Below the pieces are notes generated by a model. It did not search any database, was not told where the DNA came from, and was given only the letters and a program-made list of their open reading frames with translations. Position numbers and translations under genes: made by a program. This document shows positions 23,615 to 32,921 of a stretch of 39,611 nt of DNA, in pieces; within the stretch, counting starts at the first letter, position 1; every line of letters starts with the position of its first letter. The stretch is from Bacteroidales bacterium. Its GTDB lineage: Bacteria > Bacteroidota > Bacteroidia > Bacteroidales > ML635J-15. The stretch is taken from the NCBI GenBank assembly GCA_017551515.1, contig JAFZLK010000119.1:1-39611 (forward strand). The letters run 5' to 3'.

Positions 23615-24444
23615 TGTTCAAAATTTTGAGGTTCTACTTCTTGAGACGCAATGAATTGCGCCTGTACATTATTATCTGAATTTATTTCTGTTTCCACTTC
23701 AAAGGCTTCAGAAGAGGTAGTTTCAATGTCATCAATGTCGTCAACAGCGATTGCAATCTTGTTGTCGCCCTGTTCGGTGACGGTCTGGTTGCCGAAAGCA
23801 TAAATACGGCCTGCATATTTGCGGAAAAATCCGTGGTTGTGCGTTACCATCAATACCGACTTGCCGGATTGGCAAAGTTTGTACAGCAAATCCACAATTA
23901 CATCGGCACTTTCGGGGTCCAGATTGCCTGTTGGCTCATCGGCAAAAATTATCGGCGGATTGTTGAGCAATGCTCTTGCCACGCTTACCGATTGCCTTTC
24001 ACCACCAGAGAGCTGTGCCGGCATCGACATTTTCTTGTCCAACATTCCAACGCTTTTCAGTACCTCGTTTATGCGTGTTTCAATCTCCTGTTTGTCTTTC
24101 CATCCAGTGGCTTTGAGTACAAAACGCAGGTTTTCGTAAACAGAGCGGTCGTTCATAAGCTCAAAGTCTTGAAAAACCATGCCTATCTTACGGCGCAGGA
24201 ATGGAATTTTTTTGTTTTTTATCTTCTTTAAGTCATAGCCAACAACATTTGCTTCGCCTTCGACTACAGGAAGTTCGCAATATAAAGTCTTCAAAAGGCT
24301 ACTTTTTCCACTACCGACTTTTCCAATCAGGTAAACAAACTCACCAACATCGACATGAATGTTTACATTTTGCAATATCAACTTGTCGTCCTGATATATG
24401 TTCAGACCCTTGACATCAACGAGCAGAGTGCTATTTTCGTCCAT
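23611..24444 (-). CDS. ftsE: FtsE-like ABC transporter ATP-binding protein
   Basis: FtsE and FtsX form an ABC-type complex that couples division to cell-wall hydrolase activation. The ATG at 24444 gives 277 residues; a longer frame to 24492 overlaps the promoter and is rejected. The Walker A motif is GKVGSGKS (41-48), the Q-loop is MVFQDFEL, the signature is LSGGERQSVSVARAL, and Walker B is IIFADEPTGNLD, with the H-loop in MVTHNHGF. The phrase GEFVYLIGKVGSGKSSLLKTLY is characteristic of Bacteroidota FtsE. An unusual acidic tail of about 55 residues (IAVDDIDDIETTSSEAFEVE...) extends beyond the ATPase core. No ftsX is adjacent. A -7 element at 24470-24477 precedes it. Confidence 0.88.
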   Translation of the reverse strand: MDENSTLLVDVKGLNIYQDDKLILQNVNIHVDVGEFVYLIGKVGSGKSSLLKTLYCELPVVEGEANVVGYDLKKIKNKKIPFLRRKIGMVFQDFELMNDRSVYENLRFVLKATGWKDKQEIETRINEVLKSVGMLDKKMSMPAQLSGGERQSVSVARALLNNPPIIFADEPTGNLDPESADVIVDLLYKLCQSGKSVLMVTHNHGFFRKYAGRIYAFGNQTVTEQGDNKIAIAVDDIDDIETTSSEAFEVETEINSDNNVQAQFIASQEVEPQNFEQ

Positions 24445-24469
24445 AAATATTTTTGTATAAGTAAGTTTA

Positions 24470-24477
24470 CAAAAGTA
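24470..24477 (-). promoter_or_regulatory. -7 promoter element for the ftsE operon
   Basis: The minus strand reads TACTTTTG, an exact TAnnTTTG match, ending 25 nt before the ATG at 24444. Confidence 0.55.
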
Positions 24478-24596
24478 GTATTCATGCCACAAATATACGC
24501 AACATAATGACTGATAGTAATAAACAATATCGTGTTAATTAAAAGCAATGTAGAGTTTGTTTTGGACTTTGTAAAAACTCTATTTTTGATTTTTGC

Positions 24597-24604
24597 TAAA
24601 TTTG
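24597..24604 (+). promoter_or_regulatory. -7 promoter element for the TPR/beta-barrel operon
   Basis: TAAATTTG is an exact TAnnTTTG match about 50 nt upstream of the ATG at 24654. A TTTG at 24568-24571 lies 25 bp upstream, slightly far for a -33 box. Confidence 0.5.
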
Positions 24605-24653
24605 GACAATATTGTATTGATAGACAAGTTTTTATAGAAATATTACTGTGAAT

Positions 24654-27600
24654 ATGAAACTAAGGAACTTTGCAACATTGCTTCTTCTGTTATTCGTAGC
24701 ATTTGCTGCGATAGGTCAGAAGACTATGAAATATGATGGTGACGAATTTTCTTATCGTACTGCCAAGGAATTGTACGACAAGGGAATGTATGTCTCCGCA
24801 CAAAATGAATTTTTCAAGATAATGAACAGTGGCGACATTGACAATTCTAAGTATCGCGACGATGCGGCTTTCTACTTTGCAATGTGTTCGATGCACCTGT
24901 TCAACAAGGATGCTGAGTATCAACTTAATCAGTTTGCCATAAATCATCCCGAAAGCAACAATATCAACGAAGCATCGTTTGCAATGGCAAATGTTTATTA
25001 CCGCGACAAGAAGTACAAGAATGCTCTTGCATGGTACAACAAGGTTCACTATACCGAACTTGACGCCGAAGACCAGAACGAATATTTCTTCAAGAAAGGC
25101 CATTGCCTGTATGCACGCAAAAACTTCGATGAGGCGGCAAAGGCATTTTATGAGATAAAAGACCACGATGGACTCTACGGAACAATGTCGCTATATTTCT
25201 ATTCGCACATCAAGTACATCAGCGAACAATACCAGACTGCTCTCAATGGATTCCTGAAATTGCAGAACAATCCAACATTTTCGTCAATAGTGCCGTTCTA
25301 CATTTTACAGATTTACTACATGCAGGAAAACTATGATGAAGTAGTAAAATATGCCGATGAACATGGAGAGGACTTTGTTGGTGCTGCTCCCGAAAATGCA
25401 AAGATTGTCGGTCTATCGTATGTCCGCACAAAGAAGTATTCTACTGCAATTCCGTACTTGAAACGCTACATGGAAGCCAATTCGACAGCAACCGACTTTG
25501 ATTATTACGAACTTGCATACGCTCAGTACTCAATTGGTCAGTACGATGAGGCCGCAAAGAATTTCGGAAAGATAACACGCACCAAGGACACGATAGGGCA
25601 GAACGCATCATATCTTATGGGTGATTGCTGCTTGAAAACAGGCAAAAAACTTGAAGCGCGCAGAGCCTTCGAGACAGCATCTCTTTACAACTATAATCCT
25701 GTCATAAAGGAAGATGCTTTGTTCAATTTTGCACAGCTTTGCTTCGAACTTTCGCTTTCGCCGTTCAACGAGGCGATAAATGCATTCACACGATACATTG
25801 AGGAATATCCCAATAGTCCGCGTACTGAAGCCGCATACGACTACCTGCTCGATGCATTTATGAGTGCTAAGAACTACCAGCGTGCAATAGCTACCATTGA
25901 AAGTCTTAACTATCGCAATTCCAAGGTTGACATGGCATATCAAAGGTTGACTTTTATCCGTGGCGAAGAACTTTTCATTTCGCAGAAATACTCCGATGCG
26001 ATAGATATGTTCGACAAGTCGCTTGCATACGGCAAGTACGACAAAAAAATAGAATCGTTGGCTCATTACTGGAAAGCCGAAGCAAACTACCGTCTTGGAA
26101 ATACAGACATTGCAATCGACCAGTTTAAGGAATTTGTAAATGCAATAGGTTCAATAGGTCTTGAGGAATATGGCCGTGCGCACTACAATTTGGGCTATGC
26201 TTATTTCGACAAGAAGGAATATACAATTGCAAATTCATGGTTCCGCAAGTATGAAAAGATTTCTGGCGATGAGGAAAATGTTGTGATAAACGACACATAC
26301 AATCGTATTGGCGACTGCTACTACATAAACCGCGACTTCTCTGCTGCATCCGAGTATTATAAGAAAGCCGTGAAGATTGGTCTTGTCGAAACCGACTACA
26401 GCCTTTACCAGATGTCACTTACATACGGAGGTTTGAAGATGTCGAACGAAAAAGTATGGGCGTTGAAGAAGTTGTTGGTAGAATATCCTAACTCCGAATA
26501 TGCAAGCAATGCAATGTTTGGAATAGCCCGTGCATATCAGACCGACCTTAACGCAGAGGATTCGGCAAAATTGTACTACGAGACACTTATAGCCGACTAT
26601 CCGCATTCGGCAAACAAAAGTACAGCACTTTCGAGCCTTGGTGCAATCGAGTTCAACCGCAAGCACTACGACAATGCTTTGAACTACTACAAGCGTGTAA
26701 TTTCGGAATTTCCAGGAACCGAGGATGCAAGCAACGCCAACGATATGATTAAGTCCATATACCTTGAACTCGACAAGCCTGATGCTTACATTGAATATGC
26801 AAACAGCGAAGGTTCGGGCGTGGAAATCAGCAAGGACGAGCAGGATGAAATTATATGGCTTGCCGCAAAGAAACTTTATATTGACAAGAAGTACAACGAT
26901 GCTCTCAAGTCTATAACAAAGTATCTCAACGAGTTCCCCAAGGGCAAGTATTTGATTGAGGCAAATTATTACAAGGCAGAATTGCATTTCTACTTCGAGG
27001 AGAAGGACGATGCTTTGAAGAGCTATCGTATTGTTGCTGATGCACCAGCAAACAGCTATACAGAGGAAAGCACTTTGAAGTCGGCTTCGTTGCTGTTCGA
27101 CAAGGAAAACTGGAACGACTCCTATAATTATTATGACAAACTTTATCCGATTGCCGAAAACAAATCAACCAAGCAGGTTGCTGCTCTCGGTCGTTTGCGT
27201 TGTGCTTACAATGCCAAGAATTACGACAATGTGATTACTTCGGCACAGGATGTCATTGACAGCGACAGGTCGAATATTGAGAATGTTCGCGAAGCACAAT
27301 ACAAGATGGCAAAGGCATTCATGGCAAAGGACAACAAGTCGCGTGCATTGACGCTTTTCGAAAAGTTGGCAGAGGAAGTTGTCAGCTACGAAGGCGCCGA
27401 ATCGAAGTTTATGACTGCATCAATAAACTACGACAACGGCAACGATAGCATAGCAGAGGAGATAATCTACGACTTTGCACAGTCGAGTACACCGCACGCA
27501 TATTGGTTGGCAAAGAGTTATATCCTTCTGGCTCAGATATATTTCGATGAGGAGGACATTTTCTCGGCAAAGCACACCTTGCAGTCGGTGCTTAGCAACT

Positions 27601-27854
27601 ACGACAACGAAACCGATGGCATAAAGGACGAGGCGCAGGAGAAACTTACTGCAATATTCGAGGCTGAGGAGGCCGCCCGTCAGGAAGATGAAATGCTGAA
27701 ACTGAAGATAAATCTCGTTGTGGATGAATCCGATGGTGGACTTTTCCCTGATGAGGAATTCGACATAGAGCTTCCGGATGATGTTCTTCCTGAGGAGAAT
27801 AAGACGCCTGAAATAGAGTTGAAGGATGAACCAAAACAAAATGAAAACGAATAA
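24654..27854 (+). CDS. Large periplasmic TPR-repeat protein
   Basis: The ATG at 24654 is preferred to a GTG two codons upstream. It gives about 1066 residues with a signal peptide (MKLRNFATLLLLLFVAFAAIGQ). The mature protein is a long chain of tetratricopeptide and Sel1-like helical repeats (for example ALAWYNKVHYTELDAEDQNEYFFKKGHCLYARKNFDEA, split here as repeated A-x3-Y-K pairs). The C-terminus is acidic and ends PEIELKDEPKQNENE. It overlaps in operon with a beta-barrel gene 32 nt downstream. In Bacteroidota such TPR and barrel pairs recur and are thought to act together at the cell envelope. The specific role is unknown to me. Confidence 0.88.
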   Translation: MKLRNFATLLLLLFVAFAAIGQKTMKYDGDEFSYRTAKELYDKGMYVSAQNEFFKIMNSGDIDNSKYRDDAAFYFAMCSMHLFNKDAEYQLNQFAINHPESNNINEASFAMANVYYRDKKYKNALAWYNKVHYTELDAEDQNEYFFKKGHCLYARKNFDEAAKAFYEIKDHDGLYGTMSLYFYSHIKYISEQYQTALNGFLKLQNNPTFSSIVPFYILQIYYMQENYDEVVKYADEHGEDFVGAAPENAKIVGLSYVRTKKYSTAIPYLKRYMEANSTATDFDYYELAYAQYSIGQYDEAAKNFGKITRTKDTIGQNASYLMGDCCLKTGKKLEARRAFETASLYNYNPVIKEDALFNFAQLCFELSLSPFNEAINAFTRYIEEYPNSPRTEAAYDYLLDAFMSAKNYQRAIATIESLNYRNSKVDMAYQRLTFIRGEELFISQKYSDAIDMFDKSLAYGKYDKKIESLAHYWKAEANYRLGNTDIAIDQFKEFVNAIGSIGLEEYGRAHYNLGYAYFDKKEYTIANSWFRKYEKISGDEENVVINDTYNRIGDCYYINRDFSAASEYYKKAVKIGLVETDYSLYQMSLTYGGLKMSNEKVWALKKLLVEYPNSEYASNAMFGIARAYQTDLNAEDSAKLYYETLIADYPHSANKSTALSSLGAIEFNRKHYDNALNYYKRVISEFPGTEDASNANDMIKSIYLELDKPDAYIEYANSEGSGVEISKDEQDEIIWLAAKKLYIDKKYNDALKSITKYLNEFPKGKYLIEANYYKAELHFYFEEKDDALKSYRIVADAPANSYTEESTLKSASLLFDKENWNDSYNYYDKLYPIAENKSTKQVAALGRLRCAYNAKNYDNVITSAQDVIDSDRSNIENVREAQYKMAKAFMAKDNKSRALTLFEKLAEEVVSYEGAESKFMTASINYDNGNDSIAEEIIYDFAQSSTPHAYWLAKSYILLAQIYFDEEDIFSAKHTLQSVLSNYDNETDGIKDEAQEKLTAIFEAEEAARQEDEMLKLKINLVVDESDGGLFPDEEFDIELPDDVLPEENKTPEIELKDEPKQNENE

Positions 27855-27886
27855 ACTGATTGAAAATGAAGCGAAAAACTAACGAT

Positions 27887-29617
27887 ATGAAATATTTGAC
27901 CTTGCTGATAGCATTTGTTGTGCTAGGATGTAGCCTTATGGCACAGGAGGACAATACCCTTGAGGAACAGACGGTTGTTATTTACAACGATTATTCGCCA
28001 GTGCTGAAGGATGCCAGCAGAATACAAAGTTTGCCGGTGATTGCCGACACCGTTAAGACCGAACCAAAATTCGAGTATTCGGTGATGCCGACTATGTACC
28101 GCACGAGCTTTATTCCACAAAAGATTTCTGCGGCAACGGTTAAGGGCGAAGCATTGAAGCCACTCAACACTGGATTTGTTAAGGTGGGATATGGAAACTA
28201 CATTTCACCGTTTGCCGAGCTGTATATCAACTCAAAACGCCAGAAAAACTATTCCTTGGGCATTTCTGCACACCACCATTCTTCATTCGGAAAGATAAAG
28301 AACTATCTTGACCAGAAGATTTATTCGGGATATGACGATAGTCGTATCGAGGCATTTGGTAAGAAATTGTTTGCTAAGTCGGTGCTTTCGGGCAAGATTT
28401 ATTTCTCTTCAAATGGAATAAACTACTACGGTTACGACCCGAAGGTTTATGGCAATACCGATACAATCAACTGGGATACATTTGATTATGTTGATACACG
28501 CGATGAAGTTGAAAAACAGCGTTTTAATAGGGTAGGGGCTAACATGGCTTTCGAATCCCAGCAGACAGGACTAAAGCATTGGAACTATAAGTTAGGTTTA
28601 GGTTATCAATATTTCTTTACCAAGACAAAGGACTATCAGCACAAGATTGATGTTATTGCAAATATTGGTCGTTCGGTAAAGAATATTAGCTATGGAGTGG
28701 ATATTAATTATCTGTTAAATATTAACAAGATTGCGTGGGTTAATAATACTAATAATGATATGTTTATTAATCCAGAACCTTATTTCCGTTTCGAGAACGA
28801 AAAATGGAATGTAAAAGCTGGAGCTAATTTGGTTTATAGCGCTGGTAGTATTAGGAAATTTTATATATATCCTGATGTATATGCACAGTTGAATATCAGC
28901 AATACTTTGCTTCCATATATTAGTTATGGCGGGCATTTGGAGAACAATAACCTTGAATATCTTTCGACCATAAATCCTTTTGTAATTAGTTTCCCTTATG
29001 TTAACACAAGTTACCAGCACGAGGCTAATTTAGGTGTAAAGGCCAACATAAGCAGTAAGATTTATCTTCACATAAATGCCAATTACTCGCATATCAACAA
29101 TATGGTTTTCTTTGTCAATGATACGATAGTTCCTTTGCACAACAAATTCAGGATGGAATATATGGATGTTGATAGGGTAGGTGCATACGCCGAACTTTCT
29201 ATGCGTGACCTTACTCCCGGACTTGACATTATGCTGAAGGCACACTATTACTATTATATAAAGTTAGGAGATTCAAGAGTGCTTAATGCTCCAAAAATTG
29301 CCGATGCGCGTCCATGGCAAATGCCCGATTTGGATGTTAGCCTGAGGGCTTCGTACCGTCTTACAAACAAGATTTCGTTTGGTGTTGAAGGTTATTTCCT
29401 GAACAAGTGCTATGCAAAGGAATATGTCGAAGGGGTAATGTTTGCCAAGAAGATGAAAGCTGTGGTCGATGTCAACTTGTTCGGCGAGTACAAGTTCGAC
29501 GACAATTTCAGCGCATTTCTCTACCTCAACAACATAGCATGCCAGCGTTACTACATTTGGAACAATTACCGCGCACAGGGATTCAACGCAATGGTGGGGT
29601 TGACTTATTTGTTCTAA
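27887..29617 (+). CDS. Outer-membrane beta-barrel protein paired with the TPR protein
   Basis: The ATG at 27887 begins a good Sec signal peptide (MKYLTLLIAFVVLGCSLMAQ) and gives 576 residues; upstream in-frame starts (27860 TTG, 27866 ATG) add only a charged leader. The mature protein opens with VVIYNDYSPVLKDASRIQSLP, a segment typical of Bacteroidota barrel proteins next to TPR genes. Many amphipathic strands follow, alternating aromatic and polar residues (FVKVGYGNYISPFAELYINS, KNYSLGISAHHHSSFGK), and the chain ends with VGLTYLF, a terminal aromatic as in outer-membrane barrels. No plug or TonB box is clear. It is cotranscribed with the upstream TPR gene. A weak hairpin follows at 29637. 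Confidence 0.82.
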   Translation: MKYLTLLIAFVVLGCSLMAQEDNTLEEQTVVIYNDYSPVLKDASRIQSLPVIADTVKTEPKFEYSVMPTMYRTSFIPQKISAATVKGEALKPLNTGFVKVGYGNYISPFAELYINSKRQKNYSLGISAHHHSSFGKIKNYLDQKIYSGYDDSRIEAFGKKLFAKSVLSGKIYFSSNGINYYGYDPKVYGNTDTINWDTFDYVDTRDEVEKQRFNRVGANMAFESQQTGLKHWNYKLGLGYQYFFTKTKDYQHKIDVIANIGRSVKNISYGVDINYLLNINKIAWVNNTNNDMFINPEPYFRFENEKWNVKAGANLVYSAGSIRKFYIYPDVYAQLNISNTLLPYISYGGHLENNNLEYLSTINPFVISFPYVNTSYQHEANLGVKANISSKIYLHINANYSHINNMVFFVNDTIVPLHNKFRMEYMDVDRVGAYAELSMRDLTPGLDIMLKAHYYYYIKLGDSRVLNAPKIADARPWQMPDLDVSLRASYRLTNKISFGVEGYFLNKCYAKEYVEGVMFAKKMKAVVDVNLFGEYKFDDNFSAFLYLNNIACQRYYIWNNYRAQGFNAMVGLTYLF

Positions 29618-29636
29618 TGGATAATTTAGAATTTTT

Positions 29637-29660
29637 AATTGACAGTTGGTCAATTCACTC
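29637..29660 (+). terminator. Probable terminator of the TPR/beta-barrel operon
   Basis: AATTGAC-AGTTG-GTCAATT is a perfect 7-bp hairpin 19 nt after the stop codon, followed by a pyrimidine-rich tract with TTTTT slightly downstream. Confidence 0.5.
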
Positions 29661-29686
29661 TTTTTGATATTTTTTTTCAAAAACAT

Positions 29687-29717
29687 TTTGCAATTTTCAA
29701 AACTTGTTGTACTTTTG
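29687..29717 (+). promoter_or_regulatory. Promoter of initiator tRNA-Met
   Basis: TTTG (29687-29690) and TACTTTTG (29710-29717) match the -33 and -7 elements with 19 bp between them. This is the best-formed Bacteroidota promoter in the window. It ends 10 bp before the tRNA. Confidence 0.75.
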
Positions 29718-29727
29718 CACCCGCAAT

Positions 29728-29803
<76 letters not shown>

Positions 29804-29807
29804 AGGT

Positions 29808-29835
29808 AAGAATGTCAAAACGGCATTCTTTTTTT
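29808..29835 (+). terminator. Intrinsic terminator of tRNA-fMet
   Basis: AAGAATG (29808-29814) pairs with CATTCTT (29824-29830) and is followed by a T run. It starts 4 nt after the tRNA CCA. Confidence 0.75.
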
Positions 29836-30090
29836 ATGCAGTTTTACAAATGTTGCAATATATAAAATATTAAGTATCAGCGATATATAATAACCACAAA
29901 GAATTTTATAATTTTTATTATTATAACTTTTCTTATAAAATTTTTTGTAAGCTTCCCCTGTTAAAATTTATGCCGAATAACATTATTTTCCTTTTTCAAT
30001 GAAACTTGTAAAATGCTTATTTTGCAAAAAAATTTTTTGTGAAACGTGGTGTTTTCTTCTTCGATAAATGCCAACGCCATTTTTTTTGAC

Positions 30091-31767
30091 ATGACAACAA
30101 CAGCAATAATTTCGGCCATACTGACACTTCTTGCAGGCATTGGAATTTTCCTTATTGCTTGCCAGATGATGAGTACAAACCTCGAATCGGCAAGTTCGAG
30201 CAAACTAAAAAATCTATTTGCAAAGGCCTCGAAAAGCAAACTGCTCGGTGTGGGAATTGGTGCTCTTGGCACGGCGGCTATCCAAAGTTCTGGTGCTACC
30301 ACCGTGATGGTCATAGGTTTCGTGAATGCAGGAATAATCTCTCTCGCACAGGCGGCTACCATGATATACGGAGCAAACATCGGTACCACCATCACCGCAC
30401 AGATTGTCGCTCTTGGTATGTTTGGCGAAAATGTGCTTTCCACAACAGTAATTTTTTCAGCATTTGCAGGCATCGGCGCATTTATGATGCTGTTCTCCAA
30501 GAATGATTTTTGGAAACGCATGGGCGGAATTTTCACTGGTTTCGGTATGCTATTCGTCGGCTTGAGCTTGATGAGTTCTTCCATGTCCGATTTCGCCGAG
30601 ATAGAGTCGGTGAAGACTTTCCTTGCAGGAATCAGCAATCCGATTTTGCTCGTGCTTATTGGAGCAATTTTCACTGCTATCATACAAAGTTCGTCAGTGA
30701 TGACATCCATTGCGCTTGCCATGGTGGTGACTGGTCTAGTGACACTTGACCAAGGTATTTTCCTGACAATAGGTTCGAATGTCGGTTCCTGCGTGGTGGC
30801 AATAATCGCAGGTTTGACAAGTGGGCGAAATGCACAGCGTACAGCATTGATTCACTTGATATTCAATGTCAGTGGTGCCGTTTTGTTCCTAGTAGCAGCA
30901 TTTGTCATGGGACTTTTCTCCAAGGATATTAGTTTCGGCGAAATTTTCCATCGCATGTTTCCCGATGTGCCACAGATGCAACTTGCAATGTTCCATACTA
31001 TATTCAATGTTGCAACTGTAATAATCGTTCTCCCGTTGACTGGTGCGCTCGTGAAGTTGGTTTGCAAGTTGATTCCCGACAAAGTAGAAACAGATCCCGA
31101 CAGTCCAAGACTTTTCTTTGTCGATGACAATATGTTGCAGACACCACCAGTGGCAGTACAGCAGACAAAGCGCGAGGTTGTTAACATGGCGCAAATTGCT
31201 ATCGAAAATTTCAACCGCTCGTTGGACATAGTTACCAAGTTGGATTTCACTGAGAAGGAAAAGTTTGCAAAGGAAGAAAACCAGTTAAATTTCCTCAACA
31301 CAGCCATCATAGATTATGTGGTTAAGTTGTCGAAAAAGAGACAGTTGAGCGAAAAAGACCACAACTATCTTACCACTACTTTCCGTACTGTCCGCGACAT
31401 TGAGCGTATAGGCGACTATGCCGAAAACATTGTTGAGTATGCAGTGATGATGAAGGAATCGGAAGAAAAGTTTTCATCGCAGGCGGTTGAGGAAATCGAG
31501 AATGTGCGAACTCTCATCAATGAACTATACGACAAGATAATGCTGGCATATAACAATGAGGATTTAAATGCGTTTGCCGAAGCCGACAAGATTGAGGACA
31601 AGATAGACGAATATACAAAGCACATGGAAACCAGTCATATCGCTCGAATGTCGCTTGGACTTTGTTCGCCGAATGTTGGAGCCGAGTACCTGTCACTATC
31701 GTCCAACGCCGAGCGTGTTGCCGACCACCTTATTAATGTTGGGAAATCGATTAGAAGGTTGGTGTAG
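30091..31767 (+). CDS. Na/phosphate cotransporter family protein with PhoU-like domain
   Basis: This is an inner-membrane transporter of the NptA/PNaS type that couples sodium to phosphate uptake or export. The ATG at 30091 gives 558 residues; a GTG at 30046 adds a non-hydrophobic stub. The two inverted transport repeats show the family QSS motifs: AIQSSGATTVMVIGFVNAG (about residue 65) and IIQSSSVMTSIALAMV (about 195). The segment YGANIGTTITAQIVAL carries the GANIGTT signature. After the last span (about residue 320), residues ~360-555 form a helical PhoU-like domain (DIERIGDYAENIVEYA, SNAERVADHLINVG). The 250-bp gap upstream holds no recognisable gene. Confidence 0.95.
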   Translation: MTTTAIISAILTLLAGIGIFLIACQMMSTNLESASSSKLKNLFAKASKSKLLGVGIGALGTAAIQSSGATTVMVIGFVNAGIISLAQAATMIYGANIGTTITAQIVALGMFGENVLSTTVIFSAFAGIGAFMMLFSKNDFWKRMGGIFTGFGMLFVGLSLMSSSMSDFAEIESVKTFLAGISNPILLVLIGAIFTAIIQSSSVMTSIALAMVVTGLVTLDQGIFLTIGSNVGSCVVAIIAGLTSGRNAQRTALIHLIFNVSGAVLFLVAAFVMGLFSKDISFGEIFHRMFPDVPQMQLAMFHTIFNVATVIIVLPLTGALVKLVCKLIPDKVETDPDSPRLFFVDDNMLQTPPVAVQQTKREVVNMAQIAIENFNRSLDIVTKLDFTEKEKFAKEENQLNFLNTAIIDYVVKLSKKRQLSEKDHNYLTTTFRTVRDIERIGDYAENIVEYAVMMKESEEKFSSQAVEEIENVRTLINELYDKIMLAYNNEDLNAFAEADKIEDKIDEYTKHMETSHIARMSLGLCSPNVGAEYLSLSSNAERVADHLINVGKSIRRLV

Positions 31768-31791
31768 GGATGGCGTTTCTGGTTTCTATCG

Positions 31792-32844
31792 TTACAGGTT
31801 AACATTATTGCAGTACTTGCAGAAATCCGGAGCTTCGTTTTTCTGCCACATCCGCCTGAATGCTTGTGCCTGCTTGCTGTTGATGGTATTAAATACTCCG
31901 TTTTCAAATACATTCCCGAAATTCAATTCTTTTGGAAATGGCTTTGCGCAACATGGAACAAAGTAACCGTCCCATGTAATATAATGATGATTCCAAACGA
32001 ATCCGCAGTCGCGGAACTGTGATTTTCTGTCGGACAAATAACCGCTGAAACTTACTCCTGTGTTCTTCTTCTTGTATTCGTCGAGTGTCTTTACCACTTC
32101 TGCATATTCGTTTCCATAGAAAAAGTCGGTATATTGTTCACGCTGGTCGGGAATTGATGCAAGGTTGATGCGGTTGAAATTCACATACTTGATGCCGACT
32201 TCGTTTGCAAATTCAATTATTTGGACAAGATTGTGATAGTTTTCACGGGTTATTACCGTATTGACCATAAACTCATTATGTTTTGATTGCGCGACAATCT
32301 CCTTAATATTTGCCTTGATAACGGAAAAATCGGTATTAGGTCTCACGGTTTCGTAAACTTTGTCCACACCGTCCACCGAAAATTGTATACTGTCCAGATA
32401 TGGTAGCAGCGGAAGCATCTTTTCTACAAATCCGGCAAAATTCGCATTGGTGGATATGGTAGTCTGAATGCTCGGCTTTTTTGCCTTGATATATTGCAGA
32501 ATCTCTAGCAAATGCGGATATAGCAATGTTTCCCCCAATCCTGTAAGTCCAATTGAAGTCAAGTAGGGATATGTTTCGTCAATAATTGCTTTTGCTTTCT
32601 CTATGGGCATGAAACCAATGTCCATCTGTTTGCCATACTGGTATTCGCGCGGACATATTATGCAGTGCAGATTGCATACGTTTCCCAGTTCAAGCATCAG
32701 GCCGGTAGGATAAGGTTCTATTGTGGTCTGTTTCTTGTTCAACCTGCGCCATGCCCATAAGTTCTTCAGGTATTTAAAGAATGCTTTGTTGAGACGCGTG
32801 TTCTTCAGCAAGTTGATGCCCATTGATAAGTGTCTGCTATTCAT
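31792..32844 (-). CDS. Radical SAM/SPASM domain protein
   Basis: The 350-residue protein carries the radical SAM 4Fe-4S motif C57-x3-C61-x2-C64 (GNVCNLHCIICPRE), followed by the GGE-like motif GLTGLGETLLYPHL and barrel strands. The C-terminal SPASM-type Cys set is CGFVWNHHYITWDGYFVPCC plus FCKYCNN, which would bind auxiliary clusters. Such enzymes modify peptides or act in cofactor and glycan pathways; no partner peptide is obvious next door, so the substrate is unknown. It lies 77 nt downstream of the CPBP protease gene on the same strand and converges with the Na/Pi transporter. Confidence 0.9.
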   Translation of the reverse strand: MNSRHLSMGINLLKNTRLNKAFFKYLKNLWAWRRLNKKQTTIEPYPTGLMLELGNVCNLHCIICPREYQYGKQMDIGFMPIEKAKAIIDETYPYLTSIGLTGLGETLLYPHLLEILQYIKAKKPSIQTTISTNANFAGFVEKMLPLLPYLDSIQFSVDGVDKVYETVRPNTDFSVIKANIKEIVAQSKHNEFMVNTVITRENYHNLVQIIEFANEVGIKYVNFNRINLASIPDQREQYTDFFYGNEYAEVVKTLDEYKKKNTGVSFSGYLSDRKSQFRDCGFVWNHHYITWDGYFVPCCAKPFPKELNFGNVFENGVFNTINSKQAQAFRRMWQKNEAPDFCKYCNNVNL

Positions 32845-32921
32845 GTCAATTGTCGCTATTTTGACGGCAAAATTACAATTAAATTTGTATATTCCAAAAT
32901 GTGAGATTCAATGTCGAATGT

